Source of the DNA: Planctomycetota bacterium
GTDB taxonomy: Bacteria; Planctomycetota; Planctomycetia; Pirellulales; Lacipirellulaceae
Direction: 5' to 3'
DNA length: 64,000 nt
Assembly: GCA_024278955.1 (NCBI GenBank)
Contig: JAJRSE010000071.1
Coordinates: 62,001-126,000 of the forward strand
Shown: piece by piece, positions 17,774-27,564 of the stretch
How the letters are laid out: each line of letters opens with the position of its first letter
Numbering within the stretch: the stretch's first letter is position 1
Position numbers and translations under genes: made by a program
The notes under the pieces: generated by a model
Databases searched by the model: none
What the model was told of the DNA's origin: nothing
Seen by the model: only the letters and a program-made list of their open reading frames with translations

Positions 17774-18691
17774 TTAGCGGATTGATGGTTCGTTTCCGAT
17801 GACTCCGAGGCAGGTTGAGCCTAGGAGCGACATGAGATGATCGATTTGTCGGTCAGATTCGAAGTTGGTCGCAGAAAGCTCGGCCACTAAAATACTGGCG
17901 TCGATCCGGCAATGTTCGAGCAAGCTGCTGGCAGCTGCCAACTGTTCGCCCCGATCGGGCGTCCCTAGGTCAAACAATACTAAATCGTAGTGGTATCGCA
18001 ACACTCCGGCGCTCACCGAAGTTTGGATGCTCGCTAGCAGTTCACTTGGCGACTGCACGCGGCCACTCAAAGGTAGCAAGGAGATGTGATCGTCCAAGGA
18101 ACTCACCATCGACTCGGCCAACGAGATGCGGCCAGCAAGCACGTCTTCCCATCCTGTCTCGAATTCAAGTCCCAAGCTCTTCGCAAGCGTGCCTGAAACA
18201 AAATTTCCATCGACAATGGCAACCGACTTGCCCGCCGCAGCCAGAAGCCGCGACAACGCCATCAATACGGTCGAACAGCCAACCCCAGATTGCAGCCCTG
18301 CGATGCCGACCATCGATCGCCCCTCTTCGCTAGCCGCAAGTAGCTGATCGACCACCGGCGCAAAAAGTGTTTCATGCGACTGCAACAAATGGCTGACATT
18401 GGTAGGCCAACGAAAAGCATCGACCTCGAACACCGGCTGAAAGGAAGTGGTAGGAGCAACTTCGGGTTCGACAAACGTCGACAGCGGACGGCGCACGCTT
18501 GACCCAGCCGCAGGAGCACTGCCAGCCGAGAGCAACTCGCGCTGCATCGTAGCCGTATCGGCATAGGCTCCAGTGTTTTGGGCTGCCATCTGAAAATGTG
18601 GTGCTGGAATTGGTTCTGCGCCAAGCGGTTGTGCCGCCGGTTCGGCTTCTGGAGCATAGGCCTGAATAAAGGCTTGGTCGATCTGACTCAT
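17774..18691 (-). CDS. ParA/CpsD-like P-loop protein lacking the P-loop lysine
   Basis: A 305-residue protein. After a ~100-residue low-complexity N-terminus rich in Ala and Pro comes a MinD/CpsD-type fold: GLQSGVGCST at the Walker A position, VAIVDGNFVSGTL at the A' strand, and LVLFDLGTP at the DxG strand. The lysine of GKS/T is replaced by Cys (codon TGT), so normal ATP hydrolysis is unlikely. It resembles the tyrosine-kinase-like ATPases of exopolysaccharide export (CpsD, EpsG), but lacks a clear Tyr-rich tail. It lies between the ExeA-like ATPase and a bitopic membrane protein. Confidence 0.7.
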   Translation of the reverse strand: MSQIDQAFIQAYAPEAEPAAQPLGAEPIPAPHFQMAAQNTGAYADTATMQRELLSAGSAPAAGSSVRRPLSTFVEPEVAPTTSFQPVFEVDAFRWPTNVSHLLQSHETLFAPVVDQLLAASEEGRSMVGIAGLQSGVGCSTVLMALSRLLAAAGKSVAIVDGNFVSGTLAKSLGLEFETGWEDVLAGRISLAESMVSSLDDHISLLPLSGRVQSPSELLASIQTSVSAGVLRYHYDLVLFDLGTPDRGEQLAAASSLLEHCRIDASILVAELSATNFESDRQIDHLMSLLGSTCLGVIGNEPSIR

Positions 18692-18756
18692 AGGTATTAG
18701 GCTTTAGGAGTGAGGCGGTAGAGTTTCGTCTCGTGTGGTAAATATCGGGTGACAGG

Positions 18757-19770
18757 CTAGCCTTTGATCGGAGTCAAAATTCGCGACAAGGGCCGCTTGC
18801 CCACCTCAATCGTAGGTGCCTGTCGGACAGGAACACTTTGCGGCTCACTTGGCACAGCCGCATTGAACTTTGAAAAATCGAGGGCTTGGGGGCGATTTGT
18901 CGAAGGAAAAACTAAGTCGACCGAAGAATTTGAAGTTGGCTCAGAGCGACTCACAGCCACCTTTTCAGCCGTTGGCTCAAAAACTACTTCTGGTGCCTCC
19001 GCCACAAGCTCTGGACCATCCATCAATAAATGTGGTTCCTCAATAGGCGGCACCGCCTTTTCGAGAGCTATGGCTGACTCGTCGATCTTCAGCTCTTCGG
19101 TCTCCCACCAAGGCAAGTCTTCGGCGAAGGTTTCATTCTCATCCAGCGTTATGTCCTCAGGCATATCGCTTGACACTCCTGGCGTAAAGCTCGGCAGGTC
19201 GGCCGTGCTTGCTTCAAAGCTTCCATAATTTGTACTTCGGAAATCAGCCGGCTCACGATTCGGAGCAACGGTCATCCAGTACAACAGTCCCGCCGAAAGC
19301 AGAAGGGCCAACGCAACAATCGCACCCGAGTAAGGTGCCACTTGCGAATGAAGCTTGCACAAACCGTTCGCCTTCGAGGTCGACCGCGAAGTCTGGCCGG
19401 GCGATTTGACCGACTGGCGTGCATGCGATCTTTCTCGAGTTACTTCTGAAGAATGGCTTCTACTGTGGCTTGATCGAGAGATTTCGTCCGTTGGCTCGCG
19501 TCTCGGCGCTGACGGCGTTTCGATTGCAACATGGCGGTGGTCGACAAAATTTTTCGTCAGCGGAACCGAAGAAGCAACGCTGGCTGGTGGCGAGTTAATC
19601 GACGGTGGCTCCTCGACCGCGACCTGGTCTGCGTTTCCTGCGCCCGTTAGCGGCAAAATCATGCGAGCGTCGTCTGCGCTGGCATGAGGAATTCGAGCTA
19701 GCACAATGGGCCTGCGCCCAGAAGCCTGCTTGGGCTGGAGCATTCTGTCAGTTCGCACAAAGTTCGCCAC
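18757..19770 (-). CDS. Single-pass membrane protein with acidic outer part, unknown
   Basis: Not recognised. The 337-residue protein has a basic, Ser/Arg-rich N-terminal half with many RSRSH-like stretches, one membrane helix (about 146-168), and an acidic Glu/Pro-rich C-terminal half, the pattern of a bitopic protein with its C-terminus outside the cytoplasm. The start is a GTG at 19770 with AAGGA 9 bp upstream; an ATG at 19743 is an alternative. It is the first gene of a three-gene operon with the ParA-like and ExeA-like proteins and could anchor them, or be a chain-length-like partner, but neither is shown. Confidence 0.6.
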   Translation of the reverse strand: MANFVRTDRMLQPKQASGRRPIVLARIPHASADDARMILPLTGAGNADQVAVEEPPSINSPPASVASSVPLTKNFVDHRHVAIETPSAPRREPTDEISRSSHSRSHSSEVTRERSHARQSVKSPGQTSRSTSKANGLCKLHSQVAPYSGAIVALALLLSAGLLYWMTVAPNREPADFRSTNYGSFEASTADLPSFTPGVSSDMPEDITLDENETFAEDLPWWETEELKIDESAIALEKAVPPIEEPHLLMDGPELVAEAPEVVFEPTAEKVAVSRSEPTSNSSVDLVFPSTNRPQALDFSKFNAAVPSEPQSVPVRQAPTIEVGKRPLSRILTPIKG

Positions 19771-19915
19771 GTCGATCCGTCCTTGGAAAGGGTCTCAAGA
19801 GTCGGTGCTAGCACAGTCGTTGCGCGCGGTGTCCGACAGTTTCAGTATCGGTAGGGATTATGCCGGCCTTGAGGAATGACCGGGCGGTAACCGAAACACG
19901 TCTCTACGAATCGGA

Positions 19916-20052
19916 CTAGTACTCCGCCGCAGCTTGGTTTTCGGGTGCCACTGCTGGCTCGTCCAGCAGTGCGAAGCGGGTACCCGGCGTCCACTGCTGG
20001 GCGAGCCAGCAGTGGCACCCAACTCGAATATTGAGCTGCGGTAGACTACTAG
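19916..20052. repeat. 137-bp palindromic element with CTAGT/ACTAG ends, copy 1
   Basis: An imperfect palindrome across its full 137 bp: CTAGTACTCCGCCGCAGCTT at the left mirrors the right end, which finishes CTACTAG. The centre contains GCGAAGCGGGTACCCGG. The last bases overlap the stop codon (TAG, 20049-20051 on the minus strand) of the WD40 kinase gene. Near-identical copies with the same length lie at 62136 and 63684. It resembles a miniature inverted-repeat element; it could also work as a terminator hairpin. Confidence 0.88.
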
Positions 20053-23000
20053 CGAGCCGTGGCAGATGCCTGTCGGTCGCGAGGAACGTGCCAACCGAGA
20101 GTTGGCCAGAGAATGGTTGCCCCATCGCGACTACTGGTCAAAGCAAAACGACTGTCGGGTGAGAAACTCACGGAAGTCAGCTCCTTAGCGTGGCCCACAA
20201 GCGTCAAAATCTCTTTGCCAGTTCGCGCGTCCCAAAGCTTTGCCGTGTTGTCTTCGCTGCCAGTCAGCGCCCGAGATCCATCGGGCGAGAGGGCCACCGA
20301 CGTAATCGCATCGGTATGGCCAGCAAGCCTGAGCAACGATTCGCCCGTGTTGGCATCCCAAATGATAGCGGTGCTATCTTCGCTGCCAGTAATCACTCGA
20401 CTCCCATCACTCGAAAACTCGCCACATAAAACGCCCCAAGCGTGTCCTGATAGCGTCAACTGAGAATCGCCCGTCTGGGCGTCCCAAATCCGAGCCGTTT
20501 TGTCGTTGGCTGCGGTCAACACTCGCTGGCCATCGTGGCTAAACTTCGCTTGGCGAATTCGCGATTCGTGGCCGCGGAACACGACCTCCGAGGCGGCTCC
20601 TGTTGCGGTATTCCACAATCGGGCGGTCCCATCATCGCTGCCAGTCAGCACCCATTGTCCGTCGGGTGAAAACTCGACACTGTTGACATAGCCTTGGTGG
20701 ATTCCTTCGAGCTTGCGAATCGCTTGGCCCGACTCGATATTCCAAATTTTTGCCGATTGATCCCAACTACCGGTCACCAGCAGCTTGCCATCGGGCGAAA
20801 TATCTGCCGATGCAATCGTGCCATGCGGGCTAAAATTCCCCAATGGCTTGCGAGTAGAAAGCTCCCATAGCCGGGCATCGTTTCCGCCCACGGTCAGCAC
20901 ACTCTCTCCCTCGGGTGCAAAGTGAGCAGCCCAAATGATACCTCCACGCTTGAAATCCCACCAAGCCTGCTTCCCGTTACGTTTCTCTTCGCCGGTCTCA
21001 AGCTGCCACAACCGCACCGTCCCGTTCGCAGCACATGTGGCCATCGCCCAACGTCCGTCTGGCGAAAGGTCGACTGAGGTAATGACCAAATTTTCTTTGG
21101 GATCGATCGTACGCAGCAACTCGGCATTCTCCAACGACCACAGGCGCAGCTTTCCGTCGTCGCTACATGTCAGCGCTTGCCGGCCATCTTTTGATACCTT
21201 CATGTCATTCACCCACTCGGGGTGCTTTAATACTAGCGATTCGATTTCACGGCCCGTCGCGACATCCCATTGCCCGCAAGTACTGTCGCCGCTGGCGGTA
21301 ATCAACCGCTTTGCGTCGGGCGAAAAAGCCAACGAAGTAATCGATCGGCTATGCCCTTTGAACCATGTCGAGCCAACCCACTGGTCTCCCTTGCATCGCC
21401 AGAGCCGGCAACGTCCGCGATCGTCGCCTGTGGCAATTAGCTGGGCGCCAACCGCAAATTGGGCAACCGTGATTGCCGCTTCATGTCCTACGAGCACAGC
21501 CACCTGTTCGCCAGTACGAGTATCCCAAACCAGCGCGTCGGTGCCTTCGCTACTGGTGACAATCCACCGGCCATCGTCCGAAACACCGAGTGCCGCAGTG
21601 CGACCCGTAAAGGGAAGTAATAAGATTTGTGTCTTTGAGGCGACGTCCCAAATTCTTGTCGACCCGTCGCCTGCTCCGGTCGCCAATCGATCTCCGTCGG
21701 CAAAAAACTGAACCGAGGAGGCAAGGAAGTCATGCCCTTCCGAGAATTTTTTTACCAAGCCCTTCGACGCGACATTCCATAAAGAAGCCGTACGATCGCG
21801 GCCAGCGGTGACAATCTGCTTGCCATCCCGCGAAAATTTCGCTTCCAATACCGCAGAAGTTCCTCCTCCAGGGATTTCTCGCCCTAAGACAAACGACTCG
21901 CCATAACCTGCCGGCTGCCATAGTTTGACCTGACGATCACGGCCGGCGGAAAGAATCCACTCGCCCTCGGGCGAAAAAACACAGTCGCGTACATGGCTCG
22001 CATGTCCGCGGAGTACCGCAGACTCTCGATTCTCTTCCAGTTGCCAAACTCGCAGCACATTGTCTTGCCCGCCCGAAACAAGCTGCCTGCCATCGGGCGA
22101 AAATGCGACCGACCGAACCGGCCCCTCGTGGACAGCCAACTCGCGAAACGGTGCCGGGGGATCCTGCAAATCGTCCAGACGGCGAGCGATATCTACCGGC
22201 TGTACCTCATCTGGGTTCCATAGCAGCACGCGTCGGTCATCTCCGGCGGTCGCAACATGCAAACCCTCGGGAGAAAACTGTGCCGTATAAATTGGGCCTC
22301 GGTGCTTTGTGAATTCGGTAAGAACTTCGTACTGAGAATCGGCAGGCAAACGCTTCTGCCAAACAATGGCCTTGCCGTCCTGGCTTGCGGTAACAATCCG
22401 CATTCCATCGGGCGAGAACTCTGCTGCCCAAACCCACCAGCTATGCCCCTGCAAGGTTTGTATCACCTGGCCTGTTTCTAAATCCCAAAGACGGGCCGTG
22501 TTGTCGTAGCCCGAGCTAAGCAAGTTTTTTCCGTCGGCAGAAAACCGCACGCTCAGCACCGCATCTTTATGGCCTTCTAATGTTTGAAGAAGCCTGCCAT
22601 CGTCGACAGCATAAATTCGTATCGAATGATCGCTGCTTCCCGAAACAAACCGTTTGCCCGCCGTGTCGAACGCTACCGCGTGGACGTACTGCCCATGGCT
22701 CCTCGTATGGAGCGTCTCGCCGGTCTCGCGATCCCAAAGTCGTAGTTTCCCATCAAAATCGCCGCTAACAAAAAGCCGCCCATCCGGCGAGAAGGCAACC
22801 GCTTCGACCGGGCCATCAAGACTCCAGCTCCGACGACTTAACTGGCAAAGATACGAGAGCCGACCCCACTCCCAGTCGCGTAGTTCGGCCGGGCATTCCT
22901 GTAAAAGTTCCAAGGCACGGTCAAACGCATTTTCGTCAATCTTTGCGTTCGCCAAACCGATTCGAGCTACGTACGCCCCGTACTCTTCATCTTCTTTCGC

Positions 23001-25091
23001 CTGCTTCGCAATTTGCTCTGCCTCAACCGCTCGATCGCGGGCAACCACCGCGTCCTTGCGAGCAACTTCTTCTTGGTCGCGAGCAGCTACGGCAGCAAGC
23101 TCTGATTTTTCTGCTTGCACTTTCGCAACCACCGCCTCGGCTTCCGATTTTTTGGCTCGATCGCGAGCGACGAGTGCATCTTTCTTGGCAATCTCTTCTT
23201 GATCGCGCGCAGCAACGGCTTTGTGTTCTGACTGCACCGCCTGATCGCGTGCAATCACCGCCTGGCCCTCTGCGACCACCGCTTTATCTCGTTGTGTCCG
23301 GACCGCGACATACGCCACCGAAACAATGCCAACCACGGCCAACACCAACGCTGCGACCGCTCGCTTCAATAGTTTGAGCCGGCGAGTACGTGTCTCGCGT
23401 TCCTTGAGGCCCGCTTCGAGTTTCTCGAGCACTTCGCTATGCTCGGCGTTGTTCACATCTAACAGCGAAACGCCCAAATCAAAATCGCCACGCACCAAGG
23501 CCGAATTGGCATAGGATCGTTGTGCCCATGAAAGCAACTTACGCGCCCGAGAGTTGCCATCCCACATCTCCAAAGCTTCTTGAAAACCATAGAGGGCCCG
23601 AGAAAAAAGATCGTAGTCGTTGATCTCTTCGGCAGATGCCAAGCTCTTCTCGGCGCTATCGGTTAGCAAGACGCTTTCTGAATGCGACTGATAACGACGA
23701 ATCGCGAATTGAAACTCCTGCACCGTAGCAAACCGATCGGCTGGCTTGGTCGCCATCGCCCGCATTGCCACTTCCATCAACTCGCCCGAATCCTCCGTCG
23801 CAACAATCTTATTCTTTGCCGCCGAAAACAAACAAGCCATCACGGTCTTGCCCGTGTGGGGCGGGCGACCAGCAATGATTTCGTAGAGAATCGCGCCCAA
23901 CAAATAGACGTCGCTGGCAATCGTGATTTCCTCAATCGGGCCTGTCGCCATTTCGGGAGCCATGTAGGCGGGAGTTCCTCCCATGACATCCGACTGAGTT
24001 ACCGAGTCGGCATTGGGAAACTCAGGGCTGATTCTCGCCAGCCCCCAATCCATCAACAGCACTTCGCCAAAGTCGCCGAGCATCACGTTTTCAGGCTTGA
24101 GGTCGCGATGCAGCACGCCGTTGGCATGGGCAAACGCAACCGCATCGGAAACTCGCAGCAAGATATGCAAATTCTCGTCAAGCGACTTCGTCTTGACCAC
24201 GTCGTCCCACGGGGTGCCTTTGACTCGCTTCATCGAGTAGAACAACGCACCCGAGTCGTTGGAACCTAAATCATAAATCGGCACAATGTTCGGGTGGTCA
24301 AGTTCTCCGGTAACGACTGCCTCGGAGATGAATTTCTCTCGCTGTTCGTTGGTTTGCCCGTCACCCTGTTTCAGCATTTTGACTGCTACGGTACGAGCAA
24401 TCGAAGACTGTCGGGCCGCGTAAACAACTCCCATGCCGCCTTCGCCAATCACGTTCAGCAATTCATAGTCGGGCGCATCTGCGGGAGAGGCTATCGGTTG
24501 ATCCGATTCTGCTTTCGTACGAAAGTGCCGCGATTTCACAATCAGCGACGCTTTCGACACAAACGTCCCTGTGATTGTTTCTTTCTGCCGAATCGTCGCT
24601 TCAGGATCCGACTGATTCTCGGCAACATTATCGAGCCACTGAGCCGTCACCATGCTCTCAGAAACGTCGGGATCGATTTTGCTTAGCAGCTCGATCGTTT
24701 TTTCAGCACCAAAGGCGATCGTCGACATCTCTTGCGTATCGCTGCCGTCCTCCGCGGCGATTGACTCTTGGAGGTCCAAGTCCGTGGGCTCCTGCGCATC
24801 GCCATCCTTGGAATCCGGGAGATCAAATTCGAGTGTCTGAATCGCGTCGGGATCCAGCATCGTGTCTCTTTCGTCCGAAGAGATCGGATCGAGGGTTTCG
24901 ATTTCTTCAGTTTCAATCTTTTCTGGCGATTCGGGTTCCCGATCTTCCGGAAGCTCGTTCTCTTGCTTCGATTGAATGTCCCGCACACTTCGCTTCGGCA
25001 TTTTCCTAAGTACCGCTCCGCAATAGGCGCAGGTTCCCGCAGCAAGCGACAACTCGTCGACAACAGCTTGACAGGCGGGACAGTTTTTCAT
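20049..25091 (-). CDS. Membrane Ser/Thr protein kinase with zinc ribbon and WD40 array
   Basis: A 1680-residue Hanks-type kinase. Order: zinc-ribbon CPAC...CAYC (4-24); acidic linker; kinase domain about 209-467 with VAVK (K238), HRDLKPEN (328-335), DWG instead of DFG (348-350) and GTPAYMAPE (372-380); one membrane helix (about 577-598); a RDQA/EEIAKKDA heptad-like coiled coil (about 600-705); then a long WD40 array from about 757 to the end. This architecture is typical of planctomycetes; the propellers probably sense or bind partners outside the membrane. ATG 25091 precedes the zinc ribbon; an in-frame start at 25148 adds 19 residues without support. Its stop codon lies in a palindromic repeat. 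Confidence 0.9.
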   Translation of the reverse strand: MKNCPACQAVVDELSLAAGTCAYCGAVLRKMPKRSVRDIQSKQENELPEDREPESPEKIETEEIETLDPISSDERDTMLDPDAIQTLEFDLPDSKDGDAQEPTDLDLQESIAAEDGSDTQEMSTIAFGAEKTIELLSKIDPDVSESMVTAQWLDNVAENQSDPEATIRQKETITGTFVSKASLIVKSRHFRTKAESDQPIASPADAPDYELLNVIGEGGMGVVYAARQSSIARTVAVKMLKQGDGQTNEQREKFISEAVVTGELDHPNIVPIYDLGSNDSGALFYSMKRVKGTPWDDVVKTKSLDENLHILLRVSDAVAFAHANGVLHRDLKPENVMLGDFGEVLLMDWGLARISPEFPNADSVTQSDVMGGTPAYMAPEMATGPIEEITIASDVYLLGAILYEIIAGRPPHTGKTVMACLFSAAKNKIVATEDSGELMEVAMRAMATKPADRFATVQEFQFAIRRYQSHSESVLLTDSAEKSLASAEEINDYDLFSRALYGFQEALEMWDGNSRARKLLSWAQRSYANSALVRGDFDLGVSLLDVNNAEHSEVLEKLEAGLKERETRTRRLKLLKRAVAALVLAVVGIVSVAYVAVRTQRDKAVVAEGQAVIARDQAVQSEHKAVAARDQEEIAKKDALVARDRAKKSEAEAVVAKVQAEKSELAAVAARDQEEVARKDAVVARDRAVEAEQIAKQAKEDEEYGAYVARIGLANAKIDENAFDRALELLQECPAELRDWEWGRLSYLCQLSRRSWSLDGPVEAVAFSPDGRLFVSGDFDGKLRLWDRETGETLHTRSHGQYVHAVAFDTAGKRFVSGSSDHSIRIYAVDDGRLLQTLEGHKDAVLSVRFSADGKNLLSSGYDNTARLWDLETGQVIQTLQGHSWWVWAAEFSPDGMRIVTASQDGKAIVWQKRLPADSQYEVLTEFTKHRGPIYTAQFSPEGLHVATAGDDRRVLLWNPDEVQPVDIARRLDDLQDPPAPFRELAVHEGPVRSVAFSPDGRQLVSGGQDNVLRVWQLEENRESAVLRGHASHVRDCVFSPEGEWILSAGRDRQVKLWQPAGYGESFVLGREIPGGGTSAVLEAKFSRDGKQIVTAGRDRTASLWNVASKGLVKKFSEGHDFLASSVQFFADGDRLATGAGDGSTRIWDVASKTQILLLPFTGRTAALGVSDDGRWIVTSSEGTDALVWDTRTGEQVAVLVGHEAAITVAQFAVGAQLIATGDDRGRCRLWRCKGDQWVGSTWFKGHSRSITSLAFSPDAKRLITASGDSTCGQWDVATGREIESLVLKHPEWVNDMKVSKDGRQALTCSDDGKLRLWSLENAELLRTIDPKENLVITSVDLSPDGRWAMATCAANGTVRLWQLETGEEKRNGKQAWWDFKRGGIIWAAHFAPEGESVLTVGGNDARLWELSTRKPLGNFSPHGTIASADISPDGKLLVTGSWDQSAKIWNIESGQAIRKLEGIHQGYVNSVEFSPDGQWVLTGSDDGTARLWNTATGAASEVVFRGHESRIRQAKFSHDGQRVLTAANDKTARIWDAQTGDSQLTLSGHAWGVLCGEFSSDGSRVITGSEDSTAIIWDANTGESLLRLAGHTDAITSVALSPDGSRALTGSEDNTAKLWDARTGKEILTLVGHAKELTSVSFSPDSRFALTSSRDGATILWPTLGWHVPRDRQASATAR

Positions 25092-25287
25092 CTTTCGTCT
25101 CACTAAGCTATAAGCAGGAAGAAACCTCGGAGAAGCTACGCGAACCACGAACTCAACCCAACCGTAGCAGCCGCATAGTTACCTCCTCGATTGTAATTGG
25201 GAAGGCCTACCGCAGGCATCAGATAACGGTTTTTCCGATGAAAAGTGACGGCGAAAGAGACGCCGCAACCTGCCTCGCACTCCGCTC

Positions 25288-27564
25288 CTAGCGATTATTC
25301 CGTTTAGGTGGGGTGCGTCGTTGTAGCCGCTTCCAGTCACGCGACCCTGCCTGGGCTACCGCCCGATCGACTCGCCTTGCCCAAGAGTGATAAGAGTGGG
25401 TTGCCACCAAGCCTACCGCAGCGGCACCTACGGGTAGCCGAGAGCGCAGATTCTCCGAAATCGTCGAACCTTGGGTTTGAGGAAGCTCGATCCTACTCGA
25501 AAAATCGTCCGCAGCAGGGTCAGCCGGAGCTGCCCGCTCTCCTTCTTCTTGGGGCTCAATTTCGAGATTCAATTCCTCGCTGGACTGGGGAACCGCTTCC
25601 TCGGTCGGCGGTCGATCGCGGGTCCCCTCCGAATCGTCCCCTGGGTCAATCACTTTCCCGTTGCGCACGTACACCTCGATCACGAGCCGGCGAGTATTCG
25701 TCTCATTCCGCACGAGATAGATCGCATAGTGGTTATCGGGCAACTCGCGAAACAACCCTGGCAAATCGTTTAGCACTTCGGTCTTCAACCGATAGCCCTG
25801 GCCCAACTCACCCGAGAAATCGATCACCCGCAGTTCCAAGAAGCGGTCGGTCGTGATGCTAGGGTCGCCGCTGGCTGCTCGTAGGTCTCCACTTCGTAGC
25901 ACATCTTCGCTAGCCGAGGCAGGTTCAAAAAACACGCCTCCGAGCGACTGACGTGGAAAAATGAGCCTTGGCACTTGAGGCGTCGTATCAATTCGCACCG
26001 GATCGGTACCATCCCCTGCATTGGAAATCGCTACGCTTCTGATCTGGCTCTTCCCGTCGGCAAACACCAATGGCTCACCAAAATCGTCGTCGGTCACAAA
26101 AACATTGATCTCAATATCCGACGCAGGGCTAAACGGGTTTGGAGGCCCCGAGTAAACGTGCTTCAGCGTGACCGTGAATGTGCCGGGAGCCTGAATCCCG
26201 GTAACGTCAATCACAAAAGGATTGATCGCCGGAATCGAAGGGTCGTTCGGATCGCGAATATCTCCCCAGTCGACGTAGATGGTGAGGGTGTCAGCTCCGG
26301 GGTCGTCAAACTCAAGAGTTAAGAAGGTCTCTCCCTTGGCGTTGACATTGGTCGCTGAGATGATCGGTTCTAGGTTCGGGCTCACGTTCAATACGGTGAC
26401 GTCCACGGGCCTCACCGTGCCGCCGCTATCGTCGTCGACAATCGAAACAATAATCCGATACAGGTTATCGGCAGCCGCATCGTCGGGGTTGACCGTATCG
26501 TTGTCGGCATAGAAATAGCTAATCGTAAACGAGCCCGAGCCCCCCGAGCCTACCAAAACCAATTCTTCGACCGTCCCATCGCCCCAGCGAATCGTTCCCG
26601 TTTGAGTGTCCAGCGTCCCGACATCGCTGTAAGTACCGCTCACCGTTACCGTGTTTCCTTCCGTGGTAACGGATGGCGTAACCGTCAGCGTTTCGATCAC
26701 CGGGGCTACGTTCTTCACCAACACCGTGGTCTGGCCCGTCGTCGAACCGCCATCGTCGTCGGTTACCTTCACGCTGATCGTATAAGTATCTTGCGGCGTG
26801 CTCGTTGGCGAGTCATCTAGATACCGGTGGCTAATGCCTATAAAACGCTCGCCCCCCGCTAGGTTCACCGTTGTTGAGTTGCCATCGCCCCAGTCGATCT
26901 CCACCGTGTACGTATCAAGCGTTCCTGGATCGTCGAACGTCAGTTCTAACTGTGCGAAATTGTTCTCGTCGATCATTGCAACCGGGGCGAACTGAAGGTT
27001 TGACGGTGCTACGTTCTTCACCAATACCGTGGTCTGGCCCGTCGTCGAAGCGCCCTCGTTGTCGGTTACCTTCACGCTGATCGTATATAAATCTTGCGGC
27101 GTGTTCGTTGGCGAGTCATCCAGATACTGGTGGCTAACGCCTACAAAACGCTCGCCTCCCGCTAGGTTCACCGTTGTTGTGCTGCCATCGCCCCAGTCGA
27201 TCTCCACCGTGTGCGTATCAAGCGTTCCTGGATCGTCGAACGTCAGTTCTAGCTGCGCGAAATTGTTCTCGTCGATCATCTCGATGAGAGCAAACTGGAT
27301 ATTCGATGGCGGCACGTTGTCTTGCGATAACCCGGGCGCACTGTCAGGCCCCAAATCATCGATCAACGAATCGGCATTCTCGCCTACTTGTACATACTCG
27401 CCCGCCTCGCCAAGCGGGGCAAACATCAGCCCTACGGCTGAAGCGTCGAGTAGCCGACGGCCTTCCAGCCGCCGCGGCGAAAATGGTGCGGCTGCCAACG
27501 AGCGGGTGACACCAGCTCGATTGCGAGAAGATAGACTACCAATCAATTGTGAAAAGAATCCCAT
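25288..27564 (-). CDS. PKD-domain surface protein with LEPR-type N-terminus
   Basis: A 758-residue probable secreted or surface protein. The N-terminus carries the planctomycete RRLEGRRLLDAS motif (about 31-42, LEPR-type). Several PKD-like Ig folds follow, two of them almost identical (DDPGTL, EIDWGDG, GGERF, YLDDSPT). A later region has a further PKD-like repeat (ILDWGD-type YVDWGD), then an acidic Glu/Pro-rich tract and a short hydrophobic segment near the C-terminus with a basic end (a possible anchor). ATG 27564 was chosen because the LEPR region follows; the frame is open to 27987, but upstream residues are not coding-like. It is divergent from the secreted hypothetical at 27848. Confidence 0.8.
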   Translation of the reverse strand: MGFFSQLIGSLSSRNRAGVTRSLAAAPFSPRRLEGRRLLDASAVGLMFAPLGEAGEYVQVGENADSLIDDLGPDSAPGLSQDNVPPSNIQFALIEMIDENNFAQLELTFDDPGTLDTHTVEIDWGDGSTTTVNLAGGERFVGVSHQYLDDSPTNTPQDLYTISVKVTDNEGASTTGQTTVLVKNVAPSNLQFAPVAMIDENNFAQLELTFDDPGTLDTYTVEIDWGDGNSTTVNLAGGERFIGISHRYLDDSPTSTPQDTYTISVKVTDDDGGSTTGQTTVLVKNVAPVIETLTVTPSVTTEGNTVTVSGTYSDVGTLDTQTGTIRWGDGTVEELVLVGSGGSGSFTISYFYADNDTVNPDDAAADNLYRIIVSIVDDDSGGTVRPVDVTVLNVSPNLEPIISATNVNAKGETFLTLEFDDPGADTLTIYVDWGDIRDPNDPSIPAINPFVIDVTGIQAPGTFTVTLKHVYSGPPNPFSPASDIEINVFVTDDDFGEPLVFADGKSQIRSVAISNAGDGTDPVRIDTTPQVPRLIFPRQSLGGVFFEPASASEDVLRSGDLRAASGDPSITTDRFLELRVIDFSGELGQGYRLKTEVLNDLPGLFRELPDNHYAIYLVRNETNTRRLVIEVYVRNGKVIDPGDDSEGTRDRPPTEEAVPQSSEELNLEIEPQEEGERAAPADPAADDFSSRIELPQTQGSTISENLRSRLPVGAAAVGLVATHSYHSWARRVDRAVAQAGSRDWKRLQRRTPPKRNNR
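26706..27311 (-). repeat. 303-bp tandem duplication encoding two PKD domains
   Basis: Two adjacent units (about 26706-27008 and 27009-27311) are nearly identical at the DNA level, both beginning CTACGTTCTTCACCAA. They encode 101-residue PKD repeats differing at few positions, pointing to recent duplication or gene conversion. Confidence 0.85.

Noticed and set aside
20935-21711. 258-codon plus-strand frame
   Set aside because: Antisense of the WD40 array; composition reflects repeats.
20059-25091. WD40 repeats as nucleotide tandem repeats
   Set aside because: They repeat at protein level but are diverged in DNA, so they are not listed as DNA repeats.
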